Of a stretch of 8,328 nt of DNA, positions 1 through 5,520 are shown piece by piece (the first letter of the stretch is position 1; every line of letters begins with the position of its first letter). The notes beneath the pieces were generated by a model that saw only the letters and a list, made by a program, of their open reading frames with translations, did not search any database and was not told the origin of the DNA. The stretch is from an uncultured Planctomycetota bacterium (GTDB lineage: Bacteria > Planctomycetota > UBA1135 > UBA2386), in the NCBI GenBank assembly GCA_903925435.1, contig CAIYFF010000649.1, forward strand, positions 1 through 8,328, given 5' to 3'. The translations under genes were made by a program, and so were the position numbers.

Positions 1-43
1 CAGCGCGCAGGCGGCAAGTGAGGCCGCGCCGCGCGCGCTTTCG

Positions 44-1600
44 TCAGCGGATCTTCTCGCTGATCGTCTTCGCCTGCAGGAACTGCAGCAGGTAGTCCGG
101 GCCGCCGGCCTTGCTGTCCGTGCCCGACATGTTGAAGCCGCCAAACGGATGCGCGCCGACGAGCGCGCCGGTGCACTTGCGGTTGATGTAGAAGTTGCCG
201 ACGTGGAAGTGGCGGCGAGCCTTCTGCTTCTTCTGCTCGTCGTTCGTGAACAGCGCGCCCGTGAGGCCGTATTCGGTGTTGTTGACGACGGCGAGGCCCT
301 CTTCGAAGTCCTTCACGCGCACGAGCGCGAGCACTGGGCCGAAGATCTCCTCGACGCAGATGCGCGCGTCCGGCTTCACGTCGCCGAACACGGTTGGCTT
401 CACGTAGTAGCCCGTGCTCGCGCCTGCTTCGCCGCCGATCAGCAGCTTGCCTTCCTTCTTGCCGAGCTTGACGTAATCGAGCGTCTTCTTCTGCGCCGCG
501 GCATCGACCATCGGGCCCATGTAGTTCTTCGGGTCGCTCGGGTGGCCTTGCGTGAGCGCTTCCACCTTGGGCAACAGGCGCTTCACAAACTCGTCGTAGA
601 CGTCTTGGTGGATCACGGCGCGGCTGCACGCCGAGCACTTCTGGCCTTGGAAGCCAAACGCCGATGCGACGACGGCATCCACGGCCTTCTGCAGGTCGCA
701 GTCCTTGTCGACGAGGATGCTGTCCTTGCCGCCCATTTCGGCGACGAGGCGCTTCATCCAGATCTGGCCCTTCTGCGTCTTGCTCGCCTTCTCGTGGATC
801 CACAGGCCGACATCGCGGCTGCCCGTGAACGAGATGAAGCGCGTGAGCTTGTGCTGGACCATCGCGCCACCGACGGTCGAGCCGGGGCCGGTGACGAAGT
901 TGAGGACCTGCTTCGGCAGGCCGCACTCGTACATCAGGTCGACGAACATCGCGGCGACCATCGGCGACTGCGACGCGGGCTTCACGACCACGGTGTTGCC
1001 GCTGAGCAGCGCGGCGACCGTCATGCCCGCCATGATCGCGAGCGGGAAGTTCCACGGCGGGATGATCGCGCCCACGCCGAGGGGGATGTAGATCATCTCG
1101 TTGCGTTCGCCTTCGACCGGCGTGACGAACTGCGTCTCCTGCATGCGCAGCATCTGGCCTGCATAGTACTCGAGGAAGTCGATCGCCTCGGCGGTGTCAG
1201 CGTCGCCTTCGGCCCACGACTTGCCGACTTCGTAGCACAGCATCGCGGAGTACTCGTGCTTCTGCTCGCGCAGCTTCTGCGCGGCCTTCATCACGATGTC
1301 GACGCGCTGCTGCACCGGCGTCTCCGCCCATGCCGGGAACGCAGCGTGCGCTGCGGTGATCGCGCGGTCGGCGTCGTCGACGGTGAGTTCTTGGAACGTG
1401 CCGATCGTGCGCGTGGTCTCGCCAGGATCGTGGGTGATGAACGTCTTGCTGCCCGTCACCTTCTCGCCGCCGATCCAGCACGGCCAGGTCCTGCCGAGGA
1501 CCTGCTCGCGGACCTTCGTGAGCGCCTTCTGAAACGCTTCTTGGTTGGCGGGGACGGAGAAGTCGGTGAACGGCTCGTTGCGGAAGTTCTGCAGCTGCAT
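44..1600 (-). CDS. pruA: L-glutamate gamma-semialdehyde (1-pyrroline-5-carboxylate) dehydrogenase, RocA type
   Basis: Cytoplasmic NAD-dependent aldehyde dehydrogenase that oxidises glutamate semialdehyde (from P5C) to glutamate, the second step of proline (and arginine/ornithine) breakdown. The 518-residue product has the full ALDH fold and matches the length of stand-alone RocA/PutC enzymes (about 515), not the PutA fusion. Visible motifs, numbered from the ATG at 1600: PPWNFP with oxyanion Asn184, VVKPAS with Lys207 for NAD, FTGS at 258-261, EMGGKD with general base Glu288, GQKCSACSR with catalytic Cys322, and EEIFGP at 417-422. A GTG at 1612 would add four residues. The ATG is preferred because GAGG lies about five bases upstream of it and nothing similar precedes the GTG. 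No proline dehydrogenase gene is visible here. It follows the zinc-ribbon gene on the same strand, but a strong terminator intervenes. Identity is secure; the start is fairly secure. Confidence 0.95.
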   Translation of the reverse strand: MQLQNFRNEPFTDFSVPANQEAFQKALTKVREQVLGRTWPCWIGGEKVTGSKTFITHDPGETTRTIGTFQELTVDDADRAITAAHAAFPAWAETPVQQRVDIVMKAAQKLREQKHEYSAMLCYEVGKSWAEGDADTAEAIDFLEYYAGQMLRMQETQFVTPVEGERNEMIYIPLGVGAIIPPWNFPLAIMAGMTVAALLSGNTVVVKPASQSPMVAAMFVDLMYECGLPKQVLNFVTGPGSTVGGAMVQHKLTRFISFTGSRDVGLWIHEKASKTQKGQIWMKRLVAEMGGKDSILVDKDCDLQKAVDAVVASAFGFQGQKCSACSRAVIHQDVYDEFVKRLLPKVEALTQGHPSDPKNYMGPMVDAAAQKKTLDYVKLGKKEGKLLIGGEAGASTGYYVKPTVFGDVKPDARICVEEIFGPVLALVRVKDFEEGLAVVNNTEYGLTGALFTNDEQKKQKARRHFHVGNFYINRKCTGALVGAHPFGGFNMSGTDSKAGGPDYLLQFLQAKTISEKIR

Positions 1601-1629
1601 GGCGCCTCGCACGGAAATGAAGGGCGAGG

Positions 1630-1658
1630 AATGTAGGAGTGCCCCGCGCAGGCCGCAA
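1630..1658 (-). promoter_or_regulatory. candidate sigma-70-type promoter of pruA
   Basis: On the minus strand TTGCGG (1653-1658) and TACATT (1630-1635) are separated by 17 bases and lie about 30 bases upstream of the pruA ATG. The match is 3 of 6 at -35 and 4 of 6 at -10, so it is weak on its own. It is supported by position: a terminator ends just upstream, leaving only about 56 bases in which pruA could be given its own promoter. The -35 box overlaps the last bases of the terminator T-tract. Confidence 0.33.
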
Positions 1659-1697
1659 AAAAAAGGAACGGCCCGCCGGGAGATGACCGGCGGGCCG
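1657..1697 (-). terminator. intrinsic terminator after the zinc-ribbon gene
   Basis: Read on the minus strand, a perfect 11-bp GC stem (arms 1687-1697 and 1669-1679, seven-base loop 1680-1686) is followed by TTCC and then a run of eight T (1657-1664). This is a textbook Rho-independent terminator. It sits about 80 bases after the stop of the zinc-ribbon gene and about 56 bases before the pruA start, so it should end that upstream transcript. The plus-strand reading has no T-tract after the stem, so it works in one direction only. Confidence 0.9.
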
Positions 1698-1775
1698 CGA
1701 CTTGGATCAGGGATTAACGAGCGCTATCGGACGCAGCGCGCGGGAACAGGGACCCCGCGCTGCGTCGGTGATCGA

Positions 1776-1961
1776 TCAGGAGGCCTGCCAGCGGTGGCGC
1801 TGGACCGTGTCCGAGAAGCGCGACTGGTCGTCCTTGTTGAACAGGCGGACCTTGGTGCCGCAGTCGACGCAGAACGAGTGGTCCATGCTCATCAGGTAGC
1901 GCACGTACTGCTTGCACTGCTCACACCACTTGCGCTCACCGTAGAAGTCTTGGGTCGACAT
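1776..1961 (-). CDS. small double-CxxC zinc-ribbon protein, function unknown
   Basis: A 61-residue soluble protein with two cysteine pairs, C13-x2-C16 and C31-x2-C34, separated by 14 residues. This is the spacing of a small zinc ribbon that binds one Zn. The segment after it (VRLFNKDDQSRF) is charged and probably helical; there is no signal peptide or membrane segment. ATG at 1961 is preceded by a purine-rich GAGAGAA about eight bases upstream. The ordered cysteine spacing, proper start and following terminator argue that it is a real gene and not a chance frame. Its function is not recognisable from sequence; such ribbons commonly mediate nucleic-acid or protein contacts. It is probably monocistronic, between a 332-base gap upstream and a terminator downstream. 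Confidence 0.8.
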   Translation of the reverse strand: MSTQDFYGERKWCEQCKQYVRYLMSMDHSFCVDCGTKVRLFNKDDQSRFSDTVQRHRWQAS

Positions 1962-1987
1962 CGTTCTGTTCTCTCTGGTTCAGGCTC

Positions 1988-2008
1988 CGCAGTCCGTCGT
2001 GGACTGCG
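1988..2008 (-). repeat. 8-bp inverted repeat in the leader of the zinc-ribbon gene
   Basis: Arms 1988-1995 and 2001-2008 are perfectly complementary around a five-base loop. The element lies 27 bases upstream of the zinc-ribbon start. It could be a leader hairpin or a protein-binding site; without a T-tract it is not an intrinsic terminator in either direction. Confidence 0.45.
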
Positions 2009-2228
2009 CACGCCTGAGAGAAAGCAAGCGCCTTGCCAAGTGTGGAAGTTCGCCACAGAAGCGCGCGGAAGCCGCGATGGCGCTGGACGCATTTCGTATG
2101 CGGTGCATTGCGCATTGGGTCGCGGTCCTACGACGGCATGTCCGAAGCGTCGCAAAGCGCAGACGGTGCGAGCTGCGCAGTGCATCGCGAGGAGCCGATG
2201 CGCGCGCTCGCATGGGTTCATCGCGCGC

Positions 2229-2264
2229 GTCCGAGAACTCGGACCCGTCGCGTCGCGGCGACGC
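2229..2264. repeat. paired hairpins downstream of queG
   Basis: Two perfect 7-bp inverted repeats stand side by side: GTCCGAG/CTCGGAC (2229-2235, 2238-2244) and GCGTCGC/GCGACGC (2250-2256, 2258-2264). They lie 30 to 65 bases past the queG stop on the minus strand. They may stabilise the queG mRNA 3' end or assist Rho-dependent termination, but no T-run follows. In a region this GC-rich, some such repeats are expected by chance. Confidence 0.35.
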
Positions 2265-2293
2265 ATCGCGCGATGGCCGCGCGTGGCGCTGCG

Positions 2294-3418
2294 CTATCGG
2301 CGCGATGCGAGCGCGCGTTCGATCTCGGTGGCGACGATCGCGTCGGTCTCGCGTGCGCGCGCGGCGTCGAGCTGCGGATGCCGTGGATCGATGCGACCGA
2401 TGGCCCATGCCGCATGGCCCCGAACAACGGGGTCGACGTCGTGCAGCGCAGCAAGCAGCGCGGGCATCGCCGATGGATCGCCGAGGTTGCCGAGCGCCAC
2501 AGCCGCGTTGCGACGCAAGCCTGAGCGCGTCGCGCGGCGCATCGCAGTGCCGACCCATTCGGATTCGTAGCGCGCTTCGTCGAGGTCGAGCACGTCGACG
2601 AGCGTCCATTGCGACAGCAGCGCATGCGGACGAAGGTCCTTGGGGCGATCCTCGCCGTGCACGTCGATCAGCGGGCTCTTCTTCTGGAACGGGCACACTT
2701 CGAGGCAGACGTCGCAACCAAAGAAGCGATCGCCTTGCGCTTCCCGCAGTTCGGGCGCAGCAAAGCCGCGCAGTTCGATCGTCGTGTAGCTGATGCAGCG
2801 CCGCGCATCGACTTCGTGCGGCGCCACGATCGCGCCGGTTGGGCACGCATCGATGCACGCGGTGCAGGTGCCGCACGTGCCGATTGCGGGTTCGTCGAAC
2901 GGCAGCTCCATTCCGGTCAGCAGCTCGCCGAGTTGCAGATACGGCCCGTGCGTGGGGGAGATGACCATCGCGCTCTTGGCGAGGAACCCGATGCCCGACC
3001 GCACCGCGAGCGCGCGCTCCAGCACGGGCACGGCGTCCGCGCCGCCGTTGCAGCTGCCGTAGGGCACACCTTCGCGCTCGAGCCGTTTGCGCAGCGCGAA
3101 CACGCGGTCCTTCAGCCAGCGGTGGTAGTCGCGGCCCGCCGCGTAGCGCGCCACCTGTCCGCCGCCGCGCAGTTCCGCCTTCGGGCCGCCGTAGTCTACG
3201 GCGAGCGCGATCGCGGACTGCACGCCCTTGCGCCACGAGTCCGGGGCGAGGATGCGCTCCTTGTTGTCCTCCAGGTAGCTCATCTCGCCGTGTCGGCCCT
3301 GCTCCAGCCAATCGAGGAACCGCTGCCCGTGGGGGCCTGGATCCGCTGGGCCAAAGCGCACCAGCTGGAAGCCGCAGTCGTGGGCGAGTTCGCGGACCAG
3401 GGAGGGGGAGATGGGCAT
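2294..3418 (-). CDS. queG: epoxyqueuosine reductase QueG
   Basis: Cobalamin- and 4Fe-4S-dependent cytoplasmic enzyme that reduces epoxyqueuosine to queuosine at the wobble base of GUN tRNAs. The 374-residue product is close to E. coli QueG (379). Numbered from the ATG at 3418: an N-terminal DUF1730-type cobalamin-binding region (about 1-165) with ADAVPVLERA at 127-136 carrying the probable catalytic Asp128; first cluster motif C182-x2-C185-x2-C188-x3-C192-P; a further Cys208; second motif C235-x2-C238-x3-C242-P; then a C-terminal HEAT-like repeat (about 300-345: LRRNAAVALGNLGDPSAMPA and the next helix pair), as in known QueG structures. An in-frame TTG at 3502 would add 28 residues of non-family sequence, so the ATG is preferred although no Shine-Dalgarno is visible. 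The usual GKN/GKH segment after the catalytic motif reads AKS here. It diverges from the pseudokinase gene across a 113-base gap. Confidence 0.94.
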   Translation of the reverse strand: MPISPSLVRELAHDCGFQLVRFGPADPGPHGQRFLDWLEQGRHGEMSYLEDNKERILAPDSWRKGVQSAIALAVDYGGPKAELRGGGQVARYAAGRDYHRWLKDRVFALRKRLEREGVPYGSCNGGADAVPVLERALAVRSGIGFLAKSAMVISPTHGPYLQLGELLTGMELPFDEPAIGTCGTCTACIDACPTGAIVAPHEVDARRCISYTTIELRGFAAPELREAQGDRFFGCDVCLEVCPFQKKSPLIDVHGEDRPKDLRPHALLSQWTLVDVLDLDEARYESEWVGTAMRRATRSGLRRNAAVALGNLGDPSAMPALLAALHDVDPVVRGHAAWAIGRIDPRHPQLDAARARETDAIVATEIERALASRR

Positions 3419-3531
3419 TGCGCCGGGGAACAGTTCTACGGGCGTTCTGCGGCTCGGCTGCTCAAGCAAAAGGCGCAGTCCGGCCGATGGCGACTCTACC
3501 AAGGCCCCCGTGCCGTGGCGTGTTCCCGATC
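3419..3531. promoter_or_regulatory. divergent intergenic region between queG and the pseudokinase gene
   Basis: This 113-base gap separates two start codons that point away from each other, so promoters for both directions should lie here. I could not pick out a convincing -35/-10 pair on either strand or a Shine-Dalgarno for either gene. The assignment rests on position alone. Confidence 0.4.
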
Positions 3532-4380
3532 ATGACCGACCCGCGCGCTACCGATCTCTCCGCCCCGATGCTGTCTGCCGACGAGACGATGCCGCGGCCA
3601 ACGCATGCGACGCATGCGCATGGGCACGCGACGGAGCGCCTCGATGACGTGGTGCCGCACCGTGCGTTTGGGCCGGGCCGTCCGGGCAACCTCGTCGTGA
3701 CGCCGGAGAACGCGACGCATGGGCTCGAAGTGCTGCGCCGCGAAGCGCTCGGCGCGCGGCAGCTTGGCCACCGCCTGCTCGCGCAGGTCGAGAGCCAGGA
3801 CATCCTGCTCAGCGAGCTGAAGAAGACGATCGCGGCGATCGAAGGCGAAGCTTCGGACGGCGCGCGTGTGACGCTGCAGCGGCTGTCGCGCACCGCGCAC
3901 GAAGTGATGGAGTGGTGCGACGCGGTCCAACTCGAACTCGAGGCCGAAGGCCGCCGCGCTGTGTCGGGCCTGCAAGCGATCGACCTGTTGGATCTCGTGC
4001 ACGACGTGCTGCACGACCAGGCGCGCGCTGGTTCGCAGCGCATCGTGTATGTCACAGGCCACGCGAACACGTCGGTCTGGGCGTCCGTGCCAGCGCTCGG
4101 TCGCGTGCTGCGGCTTGCGATCGAACTCGTCGATGTGCGCATCGAAAGCCAGGGCTCGATCCACATCGAGGTCGGCGATGACGACGACGGGCACTTCGTC
4201 CGCGTCATGGGCAACGGCGAGGCGAAGGGCGAACCGGGTCCTGATCGCGTCGAGGAGTTCCGCGACGCGGCCGAGTCGGCGCACGTCGCTGTGTTGCGCG
4301 ACGAACAGACGGGCGGGGCCGCAGGGCTGGTCTTGCGCATCGCCGCGACTGCGCGCGGGCCGCTGCTGCCGATCGCCTGA
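3532..4380 (+). CDS. degenerate histidine-kinase-like protein
   Basis: A 282-residue soluble protein with the layout of a histidine kinase core but without its catalytic residues. Residues 24-33 form a His-rich patch (THATHAHGHA). A helical DHp-like pair spans about 75-145; SELKKTIAAI at 94-103 aligns by eye with the H-box HELRTPLxAI, with Ser94 where the phospho-His would be. IDLLDLVHDVLHDQA (150-164) resembles the linker before the ATPase domain. In the HATPase-like part (about 165-272), RVLRLAIELV (191-200) takes the N-box place without the Mg-binding Asn, GNGEA (227-231) takes the DxGxG place without Asp, and GGAAGLVL (261-268) resembles the G2 box. No membrane segment or response regulator is visible. 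ATG at 3532 is the likely start; frames further upstream run into the queG-divergent gap. The gene is certain enough; its kinase ancestry is an inference from pattern. It lies 178 bases before the sigma factor gene. Confidence 0.72.
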   Translation: MTDPRATDLSAPMLSADETMPRPTHATHAHGHATERLDDVVPHRAFGPGRPGNLVVTPENATHGLEVLRREALGARQLGHRLLAQVESQDILLSELKKTIAAIEGEASDGARVTLQRLSRTAHEVMEWCDAVQLELEAEGRRAVSGLQAIDLLDLVHDVLHDQARAGSQRIVYVTGHANTSVWASVPALGRVLRLAIELVDVRIESQGSIHIEVGDDDDGHFVRVMGNGEAKGEPGPDRVEEFRDAAESAHVAVLRDEQTGGAAGLVLRIAATARGPLLPIA

Positions 4381-4437
4381 GCGAGCCGCACGCCGCGCGC
4401 CGCGCCGCGACTGGCGCCACAGGCGAAGAATCCGCAA

Positions 4438-4453
4438 CGGGCACTTGTGCCCG
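4438..4453. repeat. 7-bp palindrome CGGGCAC-TT-GTGCCCG
   Basis: A perfect inverted repeat of seven bases around a two-base centre, 58 bases after the pseudokinase stop. It is followed by a C-run and not by T, so it is not an intrinsic terminator. It could be a dyad operator for the downstream gene or an mRNA 3'-end hairpin for the upstream gene. Confidence 0.45.
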
Positions 4454-4529
4454 CCTCCCCCCGGTCCCAAGGGGTCCGGCAGCTTTGCAGGTCGCGCAAC
4501 CTGTGGCACGATCCGCTGGCTGAACGTTC

Positions 4530-4551
4530 GGGATCCCCCGATCCCAGGAGG
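4530..4551 (+). promoter_or_regulatory. strong Shine-Dalgarno abutting a hairpin before the sigma gene
   Basis: AGGAGG at 4546-4551 stands seven bases before the ATG at 4559 and is the only textbook ribosome binding site in the window. Directly touching it on the 5' side is a perfect inverted repeat GGGATC-CCCC-GATCCC (4530-4545). Folded in RNA, this makes a 6-bp stem with a four-base loop that stops exactly at the Shine-Dalgarno. The site fixes the start of the sigma gene against the longer in-frame opening further upstream. Confidence 0.7.
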
Positions 4552-4558
4552 CGTCGCG

Positions 4559-5455
4559 ATGCATGCCACTGCTCCGCTCCAAGAACTGACTCCCGCGCTC
4601 CGAGTGCGCCTGCGCGCCCTCTGGGAGCGCACGGGCCACGCTGCGCTCGGACGGCTTGCCGACGGCGCAGAGCCGCACGACGGCGCGGCGTTCGAATCCA
4701 AGCAGGATCGGTCCGACTGGATCAGCACGTGCTTGATGGACGCGTTCAAGCAGACGGGCGACGCCGGCGTGTTCGCGCTGCTGTTCGAGTGCAACGAGGC
4801 GGCGTTCCTTGTTGCGCTGCAGACGCAGCTGCGGCGGACGCACACGCACGTCGATGCGGCGGACGTGCTGCAGGAAGCCTTCCTCAACATCTATCGCTAT
4901 CCACACCGCTTCCATCCCGATCGCGCCGATGCGTTCCGCAACTGGGGGCATCGGATCGTGCGCAACACGGCGTTGCGGTTCTTGCGCGGCGAAGGACGGC
5001 TGTCGCGGCAACAGAGTCTCGACGACGAGTTCCAGTGCGAGGACGTGCGCGCGCGCACGCCGTTGCGCGCCGCGGACGAGCACGAGGGCGCAGAGCTCGT
5101 GGATCGCGCCTACCTGATCTACCTCAATCTCTATCTGCTGCACTTCAGCAAGCTGTCGCCGAAGGAGCAGCGCGCGCTGACGATGGTGGAGGTCGAGGAT
5201 CGTCCGTATCGCGACGCCGCGGCAGAACTCGGCATCCGGCTCGAGAACCTCAAGATGGTGATCTTCCGCAGTCGGCAGAAGATCTTCCGCGGCATGTCGC
5301 AGACGCTCGCCGCGATGGCAGCCTCGGACGATGTGCAGAAGAGTATGCCGACGCAGCGCCGCGCGGCCGTGCGCGGCACGGCCACGTGGAACGCCAGGGC
5401 CGTGTCGGATGCGCGGATTGAGGACGCGCCCGCGCAACTCGAAGCATCGGGCTGA
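4559..5455 (+). CDS. sigma-70-family (ECF-like) RNA polymerase sigma factor with extra terminal regions
   Basis: A 298-residue sigma factor that would direct RNA polymerase to a dedicated promoter set. Sigma region 2 is at about 77-149: FLVALQTQLR, then DAADVLQEAFLNIYRYPHRF (region 2.2, core binding) and AFRNWGHRIVRNTALRFLRG (regions 2.3/2.4, -10 recognition). Sigma region 4 is at about 198-246: KLSPKEQRALTMVEVEDRPY, then the helix-turn-helix AAAELGIRLENLKMVIFRSR. There is no region 3, as in ECF types, but the protein is about 100 residues longer than usual ECF factors: an N-terminal part of about 75 residues and a C-terminal tail of about 50 residues. The start is fixed by AGGAGG seven bases upstream. 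It lies 65 bases before the zinc-finger/TPR gene, so the two are probably co-transcribed as sigma and anti-sigma. The target regulon is unknown. Confidence 0.88.
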   Translation: MHATAPLQELTPALRVRLRALWERTGHAALGRLADGAEPHDGAAFESKQDRSDWISTCLMDAFKQTGDAGVFALLFECNEAAFLVALQTQLRRTHTHVDAADVLQEAFLNIYRYPHRFHPDRADAFRNWGHRIVRNTALRFLRGEGRLSRQQSLDDEFQCEDVRARTPLRAADEHEGAELVDRAYLIYLNLYLLHFSKLSPKEQRALTMVEVEDRPYRDAAAELGIRLENLKMVIFRSRQKIFRGMSQTLAAMAASDDVQKSMPTQRRAAVRGTATWNARAVSDARIEDAPAQLEASG

Positions 5456-5520
5456 CTATCTCCCTAGCCCTCGGCTTCGTTCCACCTTCCTACTGCCGCA
5501 TCGTGCATCCCATAGACGCC

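Larger units (their letters stand above)
1962..2293. other. 332-base gap with several inverted repeats, no convincing gene
   Basis: This stretch separates the queG stop from the start of the zinc-ribbon gene and should hold the zinc-ribbon promoter and leader, read leftwards. Reading frames crossing it on either strand overlap queG or the zinc-ribbon gene out of frame and have arginine- and cysteine-rich translations typical of antisense shadows. Short perfect inverted repeats are present: 1988-1995 with 2001-2008 (8 bp, five-base loop, about 27 bases before the zinc-ribbon ATG), 2041-2045 with 2053-2057 (5 bp), 2229-2235 with 2238-2244 (7 bp), and 2250-2256 with 2258-2264 (7 bp). None is followed by a T-tract. 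I see no clear -35/-10 pair and no tRNA-like fold. Confidence 0.5.
4381..4558 (+). promoter_or_regulatory. leader and probable promoter region of the sigma factor gene
   Basis: A 178-base non-coding spacer before the sigma factor gene. It holds three inverted repeats: 4438-4444 with 4447-4453, 4488-4492 with 4499-4503, and 4530-4535 with 4540-4545. A possible promoter (TTGCAG at 4485-4490, CACGAT at 4507-4512, 16-base spacer) matches consensus at only 3 of 6 in each box. An autoregulated ECF-type promoter may be here, but I cannot point to its boxes. Confidence 0.4.

Noticed and set aside
1..21. Bases 1-21 could be the last codons of a plus-strand gene ending in AGGK and a TGA at 19-21.
   Set aside because: Seven codons are too few to support a gene call, and any frame in such DNA may show this by chance.
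149..1636. A 495-codon open frame on the plus strand opposite pruA.
   Set aside because: It is the antisense shadow of pruA in high-GC DNA. Its translation is Arg/Ala/Leu/Val/Asp-rich with no family pattern, whereas the minus-strand frame has all aldehyde dehydrogenase motifs.
1892..2266. A 124-codon minus-strand frame filling the gap upstream of the zinc-ribbon gene.
   Set aside because: It overlaps the zinc-ribbon gene by 70 bases out of frame, has Arg/Cys/Ser-rich sequence without any motif, and has no ribosome binding site.
4504..4517. A perfect sigma-54 -24 element, TGGCACG at 4504-4510, upstream of the sigma gene.
   Set aside because: The required GC of the -12 element must lie 12 bases after the GG. 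Here the nearest GC pairs are two bases too early or two bases too late, so the spacing that sigma-54 demands is not met.
4049..4558. An in-frame extension of the sigma gene upstream to 4049.
   Set aside because: It would overlap the pseudokinase gene by over 300 bases and translates to Arg/Ser/Ala-rich sequence; the AGGAGG seven bases before the ATG at 4559 fixes the start.
3496..5437. Two long minus-strand frames (464 and 410 codons) opposite the pseudokinase and sigma genes.
   Set aside because: Their composition is typical of antisense high-GC frames, and the sigma helix-turn-helix and region 2 motifs plus a perfect Shine-Dalgarno sit on the plus strand.
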